From NCBI GenBank assembly GCA_946415795.1, contig CAMKTW010000016.1, positions 1-16,155 of the forward strand: DNA of 16,155 bases. The letters are read 5' to 3'. The DNA is from an uncultured Bacteroidales bacterium. Its GTDB lineage: Bacteria > Bacteroidota > Bacteroidia > Bacteroidales > UBA932. The notes beneath the pieces were generated by a model that was not told the DNA's origin, made no database searches, and saw nothing but the letters and a program-made list of their open reading frames with translations. The position numbers were made by a program, and so were the translations under genes. Shown in pieces: positions 1-7,027 of this stretch (positions within the stretch are counted from its first letter, which is position 1; every line of letters begins with the position of its first letter).

Positions 1-354
1 TCGTTCGTGGAGCAGATGAACCATATACCGTTCGAGATTAAACGGACATATTGGATATATGATGTTCCTGGTGGTGAAGCGCGGGGCGGACACGCATTCC
101 GCCAAAACCAAGAGTTCATTATTGCGTTGTCTGGGTCTTTTGACGTGGTTGTTGATGATGGTGAGCATCTTCAAACGTTCCAGATGAATCGTTCATATTA
201 TGGGTTGTATATCCCCAGAGGCCTGTGGCGCTCTATTGATAATTTCTCCACCAACTCCCTGGCTCTGGAACTTGGCTCCATCCATTACGATAGCGACGAT
301 TATATCCGGGATTATAACGAATTCTTAAACTTAAAACGAGATGGAAAGATATAG
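1..354 (+). CDS. FdtA/QdtA-like (WxcM-like) sugar 3,4-ketoisomerase, 5'-truncated, atypical active site
   Basis: This is a cupin-fold protein of the FdtA/QdtA (WxcM-like) family, which isomerises dTDP-4-keto-6-deoxyglucose to a 3-keto sugar for later amination. The frame is open to base 1, and the first visible residues (SFVEQMNHIPFEIKR) match the interior of the family's N-terminal strand. The start is therefore upstream of the window, and the GTG at base 7 is probably internal. Family marks are YDVPGGEARGG, the ALSGSFDVVVDDG strand and the C-terminal DYIRDYNEF. The oddity is the active-site motif, normally RGxHAH: here it reads RGGHAF, with Phe encoded at 97-99 where the second histidine belongs. 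It overlaps the next gene by 14 bp, so the two are probably translationally coupled. It may be a non-catalytic or altered-specificity partner of that paralogue. The family call is firm; catalytic activity is doubtful. Confidence 0.85.
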   Translation, partial: SFVEQMNHIPFEIKRTYWIYDVPGGEARGGHAFRQNQEFIIALSGSFDVVVDDGEHLQTFQMNRSYYGLYIPRGLWRSIDNFSTNSLALELGSIHYDSDDYIRDYNEFLNLKRDGKI

Positions 355-757
355 TGTGGAAGACTGCTGCCTTATAGAGCTGGACAGACATCACAGCGAC
401 CGGAAGGGTAATCTGACTGTTGTGGAGAATGGCCAGACACTGCCCTTTGACGTGAAGCGCGTGTATTATCTGTATGATGTACCCGGGGGGGAAAGCCGGG
501 GCTCACACGCCCACAAGAATCTTGAGCAACTCATTGTGGCAGCTTCCGGCTCTTTTACCGTCACGCTTGACGACGGCACTCAGAAGCGCAGCTTCTTTCT
601 GAACAGGCCATATCAGGGACTCTATGTGAAACCGGGGATGTGGCGTGATCTGGATGACTTTTCATCTGGATCTGTCTGTATGGTGCTGGCGTCAGAGGTT
701 TATCAAGCAGAAGACTATATCCGTGATTACGAAGAATTTCTGACATTCAGAGGATAA
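341..757 (+). CDS. FdtA/QdtA-like dTDP-4-keto-6-deoxyglucose 3,4-ketoisomerase
   Basis: A 138-residue single-domain cupin, the usual length for FdtA/QdtA. The family converts dTDP-4-keto-6-deoxy-D-glucose to the 3-keto isomer (galacto in FdtA, gluco in QdtA) in the cytoplasm; a DegT aminotransferase, here the next gene, then acts on it. It keeps the full RGSHAH motif, with His56 and His58 in the positions of the catalytic histidines, plus YDVPGGESRG (45-54), ASGSFTVTLDDG and DYIRDYEEF. It starts inside the preceding paralogue (14-bp overlap) and ends 10 bp before the aminotransferase. Sequence alone does not decide between FdtA and QdtA stereochemistry, so no symbol is given. The substrate requires RmlA and RmlB, which are not in this window. 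Confidence 0.9.
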   Translation: MERYSVEDCCLIELDRHHSDRKGNLTVVENGQTLPFDVKRVYYLYDVPGGESRGSHAHKNLEQLIVAASGSFTVTLDDGTQKRSFFLNRPYQGLYVKPGMWRDLDDFSSGSVCMVLASEVYQAEDYIRDYEEFLTFRG

Positions 758-767
758 ACTATCGATT

Positions 768-1889
768 ATGAACATACCATTTTTATCTTTAAGAGAGGTA
801 ACTGCATTGCACGGTGAGGAGATCCGTGAGGCAGCCAGACGGGTAATTGACTACGGATGGTACCTGCAAGGTAGGGAAAATGAACGGTTTGAGCAGGATT
901 ATGCTAAGTATATCGGCACCGATTTCTGTGTCGGTTGTGCCAATGGCCTGGATGCCCTTATCTGGATCTTCCGAGCATACATAGAGATGGGTATTATGAG
1001 TGCTGGTGATGAAGTGATTGTGCCGGCCAATACATACATTGCCACAATTCTCGCAATTACTGAGAATGGTTTAATACCTGTCCTTGCAGAGCCCCGTCTC
1101 AATACTCTGGAGATAGACGACGAGAACATAGAAGAGCACATTACCGCCCGTACCAAAGCTGTCTGCCTGGTTCATCTGTATGGCCGCAACGCATATACAG
1201 AGAGAATCGGTGCGCTTTGCAAGAAGTATAACCTCAAGTTAATAGAAGACAATGCCCAGGCGCACGGATGCCATACTCCGGATGGCCGGAAAACCGGCTC
1301 TGCAGGCGATGCTGCCGGGCACAGTTTCTATCCAGGGAAGAATCTCGGGGCATTGGGAGACGGCGGTGCCGTAACGACAGACGATCCTGCACTTGCAGAA
1401 ACTGTCAGAGCCCTGGCAAACTACGGCTCCCAAAAGAAATATGTTTTCAAATACGCAGGGCGCAACAGCCGTTTAGATGAGATCCAGGCAGCCATTCTGG
1501 ATGTCAAACTCAAATATCTGGATGAGGATAATGCCCATCGCAAGGCGATAGCCGGCTATTATTACGAGAATATTACAAACAGACTGATAACCCTGCCGGA
1601 CCGGCTCCCTGAAGGGCAGAATGTTTACCACCTGTTCCCGGTCCTTGTTTCAGACGGCCGCCGCGACGCTTTGCAAGATTACCTGGCCGGGTGCGGCATC
1701 GGCACTGTGATCCACTACCCCATTCCTCCCCACAAACAGGAGTGTTATGCCCGGCAAGGATGGAATTTGCCGCAGTTGCAGCTCCCCGTTACAGAGAAAA
1801 TTGCGGCAGAAGAACTCAGCCTGCCGATTGGTCCTGCGATTACTATGGAAGAGGTAAAAGTAGTTGTTGAATGCATAAATGGCTTCTAA
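768..1889 (+). CDS. DegT/DnrJ/EryC1 sugar aminotransferase, FdtB/QdtB-like
   Basis: A 373-residue PLP-dependent nucleotide-sugar aminotransferase. The PLP-binding lysine is Lys191 in SFYPGKNLGALGDGG, preceded by the IEDNAQAHG motif (159-167) that contacts the cofactor. The N-terminal block (IPFLSLRE, then CANGLDALIW and EVIVPANTYIAT) is typical of the subfamily that aminates 3-keto-6-deoxyhexoses. Directly behind two FdtA/QdtA-like isomerases, the expected reaction is transfer of an amino group from glutamate to C3, giving dTDP-Fuc3N or dTDP-Qui3N. The stop overlaps the next start by 11 bp, a sign of coupled translation. The acetyltransferase that normally follows (FdtC/QdtC) is not adjacent. 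The class is certain; the substrate comes from the neighbours and subfamily resemblance. Confidence 0.92.
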   Translation: MNIPFLSLREVTALHGEEIREAARRVIDYGWYLQGRENERFEQDYAKYIGTDFCVGCANGLDALIWIFRAYIEMGIMSAGDEVIVPANTYIATILAITENGLIPVLAEPRLNTLEIDDENIEEHITARTKAVCLVHLYGRNAYTERIGALCKKYNLKLIEDNAQAHGCHTPDGRKTGSAGDAAGHSFYPGKNLGALGDGGAVTTDDPALAETVRALANYGSQKKYVFKYAGRNSRLDEIQAAILDVKLKYLDEDNAHRKAIAGYYYENITNRLITLPDRLPEGQNVYHLFPVLVSDGRRDALQDYLAGCGIGTVIHYPIPPHKQECYARQGWNLPQLQLPVTEKIAAEELSLPIGPAITMEEVKVVVECINGF

Positions 1890-3015
1890 ATCGGGGCATA
1901 ACATAGAAACTTTTTTCGCTCTGGTCCGCTCCGGGCTTTGGGAACGGAGCGAGCCCCTGCCGCCTGATACAGCGATTGACGTAGAGGCCTTGTATCAACT
2001 TGCAAAGGAGCAATCTGTGGTGGGGCTGGTGGCCGCGGGGCTTCAACACGTTGACAAAGAGCTGCTGGCCGGGCAGCAGACTACCGCTTTGATGGAGAGG
2101 ATGATGTTTCTGGAGCATCGCAACCGCCTTATGAACCGCTTTATTGAGGTTACGACCCAGAAAATGACCGGAGCTGGAATTCATTTTGTGGTCTTGAAAG
2201 GACAGGGTATCGCCCAGTGCTATGAGAGGCCCCTCTGGAGGGCGTCAGGCGATGTGGATATGCTTTTGGACGCCGTTAATTATGAGAGGGCCAAATTGTT
2301 TTTGGCGCCTGTGGCATCCACTGTAATGGCCGAGGATAAGCAGGGGATGCATCAGGGGATGGTGATGGGCGCCTGGATTGTTGAACTGCACGGAAACCTT
2401 CATAATTATTTGTTCAAGAAATCTGACACTGTTATCGATCAGGTTCAGGAGGATACCTTAAACAGCGGCGGGGTACGGGTGTGGCATAATGGAGATGCGG
2501 ATGTGCTGTTGCCATCTGCCGATAATGATGCGATTTTTATTTTTTCACACATTATCCAGCATTTTTTATACGGTGGTATCGGGCTTCGCCAGATTTGTGA
2601 CTGGTGCCGCCTGCTCTGGGTTTACCATAAGGAATTAGACCTCCCTCTGCTTGAAAGCCGTATCCGCCGGATGGGCTTTACGACGGAATGGAAAGCCTTC
2701 TGCTCCTTTGCAGTAGATTACCTTGGGATGCCGGCAGAAGTTATGCCTTTGTATGATCCTTCCCGGCGCTGGTCCAAAAAGGCGCGGCGCATCAAGGCTA
2801 TGGTATTAGATGAGGGCAACCTTGGCCATAACCACGACAACAGTCATCTCAAACGTTACCCGCTTCTGATTCACAAGACCCTTGCACTGGCCGTACACAC
2901 CCGCAATTTTTTACGCTACCTCCCATTATTCCCGATAGACGCCGTCATATCTTATGTACGTCTGGTCGGATTAAAGACAAACGTGATGATTGAGCAAAAC
3001 AATAAACGGAAATAG
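1879..3015 (+). CDS. Nucleotidyltransferase family protein (NTP_transf_5-like)
   Basis: A 378-residue soluble protein with the signature of the uncharacterised nucleotidyltransferase family 5 (PF14907-like). Visible marks are VLKGQG (105-110), then RPLWRASGDVDMLL (117-130), where Arg121 and Gly124-Asp125-x-Asp127 match the polymerase-beta-type GDxD metal-binding motif. A third acidic site is plausible in VELHGNL (168-174), and the helix around HIIQHFLYGGIGLRQICDW (224-242) is characteristic. Relatives occur often in capsule and O-antigen loci, but I know of no established substrate. Nucleotide transfer to a sugar, a protein or a small molecule are all open. It overlaps the aminotransferase by 11 bp and is followed after 2 bp by the deacetylase-like gene, so these genes are very probably one transcript. 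Family confidence is high; function is unknown. Confidence 0.8.
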   Translation: MASKSGHNIETFFALVRSGLWERSEPLPPDTAIDVEALYQLAKEQSVVGLVAAGLQHVDKELLAGQQTTALMERMMFLEHRNRLMNRFIEVTTQKMTGAGIHFVVLKGQGIAQCYERPLWRASGDVDMLLDAVNYERAKLFLAPVASTVMAEDKQGMHQGMVMGAWIVELHGNLHNYLFKKSDTVIDQVQEDTLNSGGVRVWHNGDADVLLPSADNDAIFIFSHIIQHFLYGGIGLRQICDWCRLLWVYHKELDLPLLESRIRRMGFTTEWKAFCSFAVDYLGMPAEVMPLYDPSRRWSKKARRIKAMVLDEGNLGHNHDNSHLKRYPLLIHKTLALAVHTRNFLRYLPLFPIDAVISYVRLVGLKTNVMIEQNNKRK

Positions 3016-3017
3016 CT

Positions 3018-3755
3018 ATGGATTTCACCTTAGCAAAATACAGACAGCTGTGCCAGGCACTAATAGACTGTGGCCTTGAGTTTGAGCTGCGGCATGACAT
3101 TGATTTAAAGCCGGCGAATGCCTTGGATATCGCACGGGCAGAACATAGCTTGGGTCTTACGGCAAACTACTATTTCCGCTATATGGATATCTGGGGCAAC
3201 CCTGGCATTATCCGTCAGATTGCAGGGCTGGGCCATACCATAGGCTATCATTATGAGTCTTTGACCTCAACCCAGGGTGATATGGCTGCGGCTTACGGGG
3301 ATTTCTGCCGTAATCTTACCCAATTACGGACAATCGCCCCGGTGCATACCGCCTGTGCCCACGGCAGTCCCCGCTCCCCTTTTAACAGTATGGATCTCTG
3401 GAAGCATTATGACATCCGTGACTCGGGGATAGAATACGAGCCTATGCTGGACACCGATTTTAATCGTACACTATATCTGACAGATACAGGCCGCAGATGG
3501 GACGGCTACCGGGTGAGCGTACGGGACAGGGTACCGGAGCGGGAGAAGTTTTGGCAAAGCGAAGGGCTGGTGTTCCACACTACAGATGACGTCATCAAGG
3601 CGCTGGAAGATCGGCATCATCCTATACACCGATACAGACTGTTGATTAATACTCACTGCCAAAGATGGGCGGCCAGATTTGGAACAGAGTGGATCGCAGA
3701 ATTATGTAAGCAAAGTATCAAGAATATTGTGAAACGATTTATCGTAAAAAAGTAG
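3018..3755 (+). CDS. Polysaccharide deacetylase-like (NodB-fold) protein
   Basis: A 245-residue protein that looks like a divergent NodB/polysaccharide-deacetylase relative. An LRHDID motif (24-29) fits the catalytic aspartate and metal-aspartate position. YHYES (77-81) supplies one likely metal histidine (His78), followed by AHGSP (114-118). The segment LTDTGRRWDG (154-163) and the late INTHCQRW (210-217) match conserved positions of this capsule-associated subgroup. The classical His-x3-5-His pair of carbohydrate esterase family 4 is not obvious, so the metal site may be incomplete or differently built. There is no signal peptide, suggesting action in the cytoplasm on a nucleotide sugar or lipid-linked intermediate rather than on exported polymer. 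Deacetylation is inferred from the fold only. It is the last gene before the small gap that precedes the export genes. Confidence 0.7.
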   Translation: MDFTLAKYRQLCQALIDCGLEFELRHDIDLKPANALDIARAEHSLGLTANYYFRYMDIWGNPGIIRQIAGLGHTIGYHYESLTSTQGDMAAAYGDFCRNLTQLRTIAPVHTACAHGSPRSPFNSMDLWKHYDIRDSGIEYEPMLDTDFNRTLYLTDTGRRWDGYRVSVRDRVPEREKFWQSEGLVFHTTDDVIKALEDRHHPIHRYRLLINTHCQRWAARFGTEWIAELCKQSIKNIVKRFIVKK

Positions 3756-3763
3756 TATCTTCG
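3734..3763 (+). promoter_or_regulatory. Possible weak promoter and small palindrome before the export genes
   Basis: The 32-bp gap at 3756-3787 is the largest between the capsule genes. It begins with TATCTTCG (3756-3763), one base off the Bacteroidota -7 consensus TAnnTTTG, 24 bp before the wza-like ATG. No TTTG lies 19-21 bp upstream, so the -33 box is poor. Just upstream, within the end of the deacetylase-like gene, is a 12-bp palindrome (ACGAT, TT, ATCGT at 3734-3745). It could be a secondary promoter for export genes and downstream sugar genes, or chance. Confidence 0.3.
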
Positions 3764-3787
3764 CATACTTATAATGATAACACTGTT

Positions 3788-4588
3788 ATGGCTTTAAAAC
3801 ATTGGTTTCTTGGCGGTATCGTTACAGCTGCATTAATGTTGCAGGTCTCCTGCGTCACCACTAAGCAAGTGGCATATCTGCAGGATATGACTCACGGTAC
3901 TCAGATAGAGTTGGAGAACAAGTTTGAGGCTGTGATTAGCCCTTACGACGAACTCACCATCATTGTCTCTTGTTCCGACGAGGAACTCTCCAAACCCTTC
4001 AACCTGAACAGAGGTCAGGGCATGAATAATAATATGCTCGGCGGTAATCGCTATATAGGATACCTGGTGGATCAATACGGCGACATCAATTTTCCGGTTC
4101 TCGGGGTTATTCACGTGGCCGGCCTCACCAGGCTCCAGCTTCAGGAACTGCTTCGCGACAAGTTGATATCGGGGGGGTACATAGACGACCCTTTTGTTAT
4201 GGTCCGCTTCCAGAACTTCAAGATTTTCTTTCTCGGCTCCAACGGGGGCAGGGCCATCAGCATAGAGAACGAGCGCTGCACGTTTCTTGAGGCGCTGGCG
4301 CTCTCTGGAGACCTCAACGTATATACAAACCGGGACAAGATTGCTGTGATGCGGGAGGTGAACGGCAAGATGGTGATGCGCTATCTCGATCCACGTTCTT
4401 CAGATGTGTTCAACGACCCGTTCTTTATGCTACAGCAGAACGACTTTATAATAACCCGCGACCGTGAATACAAGAACTTCCTCGAATCTTCAAATCAGGT
4501 TCTGGCGTTTATAGGGATAGTGTCTTCTATAACAAGTTTCGGATCTTTCATCACATCAATTCTGCTGCTTAACAGAAACAAAGAATAG
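3788..4588 (+). CDS. wza: Wza-type polysaccharide export outer-membrane lipoprotein
   Basis: A 266-residue polysaccharide export protein of the OPX family. The N-terminus is a hydrophobic signal segment ending at Cys22 in MLQVSC. This is a plausible lipobox, though Gln at -3 is unusual, so outer-membrane lipidation is likely rather than certain. A Poly_export domain follows (about 45-130, with VISPYDELTIIV and DQYGDINFPVLG). A single SLBB domain runs from about 143 to 225 (FKIFFLG, then TFLEALALSGDLN). It ends in a hydrophobic helix (about 238-261) and LNRNKE, which could be the outer-membrane-spanning helix known from Wza. It is shorter than E. coli Wza and has one SLBB repeat, as is usual for Bacteroidales homologues. 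It lies 3 bp before the wzc-like gene, its expected partner across the periplasm. Confidence 0.9.
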   Translation: MALKHWFLGGIVTAALMLQVSCVTTKQVAYLQDMTHGTQIELENKFEAVISPYDELTIIVSCSDEELSKPFNLNRGQGMNNNMLGGNRYIGYLVDQYGDINFPVLGVIHVAGLTRLQLQELLRDKLISGGYIDDPFVMVRFQNFKIFFLGSNGGRAISIENERCTFLEALALSGDLNVYTNRDKIAVMREVNGKMVMRYLDPRSSDVFNDPFFMLQQNDFIITRDREYKNFLESSNQVLAFIGIVSSITSFGSFITSILLLNRNKE

Positions 4589-4591
4589 CAT

Positions 4592-7024
4592 ATGGCACAG
4601 GATATCTCTCAAAACGAGCTCTCGTTTCTGGATAAGAAGGACGCCAACTCCTTATCTTTCAAAGACATATTTTTCACTGTCCTGCGCAACCTGCACTGGC
4701 TTCTGCTTTTCGCGGCCATCGGGGGAGCCGCCGGGTGGTATTATGCCGACCGCAGCGACCGCTTCTACGAAAGTCACGCAAAAATAAAGGTTTACGAGAC
4801 TACTGAGAACACTATGACCGCCCAGCTGGAGCGTGCCCTGCAACGACGCAACCGTGCGGCGTCCAGGTTCCTTAATGACGAGATTATTATATTGAAGTCA
4901 GAAACTGCAATGCTGGAGACAGCCCGGCGTCTCAATCTCAACACGTCATATTATTATGAGACCCGGATTGTCAAAAGGATGAAGGACTTATACAAAAACT
5001 CCCCCATCGAGGCAGAAATGCCGGATATGAATGAGCGGGATTATGCTTCATTCTATGTTATCGTGAGCAGGGACTCCTTATGTACCATCAGTATCGACGG
5101 GGCGGAACCTGTGACAAGTCGTCTTTCCGACACCGCCTCCACACGCTTAGGCCGTGTATGCATCAAGCCTACGTGGGCACTGCGTGAAGAATACCTGGAC
5201 ATCCCCATCAAGGTGGTACGCTGGAACATATACGATGTTGTCGCAAACTACAGGGACGCGGTATCCGCAGCACGCAGCTCCGATTCTGACGGTATCATCA
5301 ATCTTTCACTTACCGACAGGTCTCCGGAGAGGGCGGCTGACATACTTAACACTATGATTGAGGTGTATAACGAGAATGCCCTTGAAGAGAGGAAGTCTGT
5401 GATTATGCAGACGTCGGAATTCATCAACAGCCGAGTTGCCCAGCTGGATGCCGAGCTCGGTTCACAGGAGGCTAAGATAGCCACTTTCAAGAAGGAACAC
5501 CAACTGCTCAATGTTGAGGAATTCGGTCAGACATATATGGCCGCGAGCAAGGCCTCGGCAGAAGAGTCGGAGCGCCTGCGGGATCAGATCTCCCACGCCA
5601 GATACCTGCAATCCCTTACCGATGCCAATGCGGAGAATAAACTCTTCCCGGTGACTATCGATATCGATGATGAGAATATCCGCCAGACGATATCAGATTT
5701 CAACAAACTTGTCCTGAAACTGGACAAGTATAAGGAGAGCGGCACCACAAACAACCCGGTAGTGCAGAGTATGCAATTGGAACTCACCACGCTGAAGAGT
5801 AACCTGAATCAGCTCATCGAGTCCTATATCGGCGCCCTGGAGCAGAGAATTGTAAATGTAGAGATGGCCGGAGCAAAGGCCAGGGCAAAAATCAGCTCTG
5901 TACCCACAGGCCAGCAATATGTGGATAACATCGCCCGCGTGCAGGGTATCAAAGAGGCTCTCTACCTTACTCTGCTCACAAAACGTGAGGAGTTGCTTAT
6001 AAGCCAGCCCTCCATTGAAGGTAAGGCTGGAATAATTGACAGGGCTCGTGTGAATCCTGTACCTGTCTCCCCTGACAGCAGACGGTTGATTACAATTGGC
6101 ATCCTGCTGGGACTGTTGATTCCTGTCGCATTTTTCTTCCTGTCCAGGATATTAGATACAAAAATCCGTTTCCGCAAGGATGTGGAGAATTACATTTCCT
6201 TGCCCGTATTGGGTGAGATTCCCTGCAAACCCAAGAAAGATAACCGTATGATTGTGGTTGACGGCAAGCGCCGGGATGCGATATCAGAGGCTTTCCGAAT
6301 ACTCAGGAGCAATCTTGAATATACCCGTAATCCAGACGGCAAGGCAACCAGCTATATGCTGCTGTCGCTGATGGAGGGGGCCGGTAAAACCTTCCTCTCT
6401 TCTAACATAGCCGCCAGCCTGGCGATGATAGGCAAGCGGGTAATCCTTCTGGATTTGGACCTGCGCAAGGGTACGCTGACCCGCATCTTTAATTTGCGCA
6501 AGCATCAGGGAATATCAGACTATCTTTCCGGTAAGACAGACGACTACGTATCGCTGGTGCGCCACAACGTGGTAGCGCCGGGGGCAGATTTGATTATTTC
6601 CGGACCCATACCTCCAAACCCGGCTGAGCTGCTGTCCAGTTCGCGGCTTGATACACTGTTTGCCTGGTTGCGCGAAAACTACGAATTTATTTTGATTGAT
6701 GCCGTGCCTGCCGGCATTGTAGCGGACTCCAGCATCTTGAAACGATTAGTTGACCAGACGATATTCGTTATCCGCTCCGGCCGCTTTGACAAACGTATGC
6801 TGCCTGATTTGCAAGCACTGAACGACCGTGGCGACTATCCCAATATGATGATTTTGTTGAACGACGTCAACTATAAGAAACGCGGCTACTACAGCAACCG
6901 TTATGGCTATGGGTACGGTTACGGATATGGCTACGGACACGGATATGGTTATGGCTACGGCTACGGCCACCAGTACGGATACGGCAATAGCGACGATACA
7001 ACAGAAAAAGACGACAAGGCATAA
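4592..7024 (+). CDS. wzc: Wzc-type polysaccharide co-polymerase / BY-kinase
   Basis: An 810-residue inner-membrane chain-length regulator fused to a bacterial tyrosine kinase. TM1 lies at about 34-51 and TM2 at about 499-520. Between them is a Wzz domain and a long periplasmic coiled-coil-rich segment. The cytoplasmic kinase has Walker A MEGAGKT (594-600, Lys599), Walker A' LLDLDLRKG (Asp621, Asp623) and Walker B ILIDAVP (Asp703). The C-terminus is a tail with 14 tyrosines from residue 766 on, mostly Tyr-Gly dipeptides, expected to be the autophosphorylation cluster. In characterised systems, cycles of phosphorylation set polymer length and export with the Wza channel. Spacing is 3 bp on both sides, so it is in one operon with wza and the UDP-sugar genes. 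The separate Wzb-type phosphatase is not in this window. Confidence 0.93.
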   Translation: MAQDISQNELSFLDKKDANSLSFKDIFFTVLRNLHWLLLFAAIGGAAGWYYADRSDRFYESHAKIKVYETTENTMTAQLERALQRRNRAASRFLNDEIIILKSETAMLETARRLNLNTSYYYETRIVKRMKDLYKNSPIEAEMPDMNERDYASFYVIVSRDSLCTISIDGAEPVTSRLSDTASTRLGRVCIKPTWALREEYLDIPIKVVRWNIYDVVANYRDAVSAARSSDSDGIINLSLTDRSPERAADILNTMIEVYNENALEERKSVIMQTSEFINSRVAQLDAELGSQEAKIATFKKEHQLLNVEEFGQTYMAASKASAEESERLRDQISHARYLQSLTDANAENKLFPVTIDIDDENIRQTISDFNKLVLKLDKYKESGTTNNPVVQSMQLELTTLKSNLNQLIESYIGALEQRIVNVEMAGAKARAKISSVPTGQQYVDNIARVQGIKEALYLTLLTKREELLISQPSIEGKAGIIDRARVNPVPVSPDSRRLITIGILLGLLIPVAFFFLSRILDTKIRFRKDVENYISLPVLGEIPCKPKKDNRMIVVDGKRRDAISEAFRILRSNLEYTRNPDGKATSYMLLSLMEGAGKTFLSSNIAASLAMIGKRVILLDLDLRKGTLTRIFNLRKHQGISDYLSGKTDDYVSLVRHNVVAPGADLIISGPIPPNPAELLSSSRLDTLFAWLRENYEFILIDAVPAGIVADSSILKRLVDQTIFVIRSGRFDKRMLPDLQALNDRGDYPNMMILLNDVNYKKRGYYSNRYGYGYGYGYGYGHGYGYGYGYGHQYGYGNSDDTTEKDDKA
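6902..6985 (+). repeat. Tyr-Gly codon repeat in the kinase tail
   Basis: This is an imperfect hexanucleotide array (TAY GGN) coding for Tyr-Gly units. It has six units, His-Gly, four units, His-Gln and two units, giving 12 tyrosines here and two more just before. Third-position bases vary (ggc, ggg, ggt, gga; tat, tac), so the DNA repeat is degenerate. That suggests the dipeptide is kept by selection and limits slippage. Confidence 0.9.
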
Positions 7025-7027
7025 ATT

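Noticed and set aside
561..746. Short minus-strand frame opposite the second ketoisomerase
   Set aside because: It is antisense to a complete conserved enzyme and has no features of its own.
6902..6985. Repeat array as CRISPR or other noncoding repeat
   Set aside because: It is in frame within the kinase gene, has no spacers, and encodes the Tyr-Gly tail common in Bacteroidota Wzc proteins.
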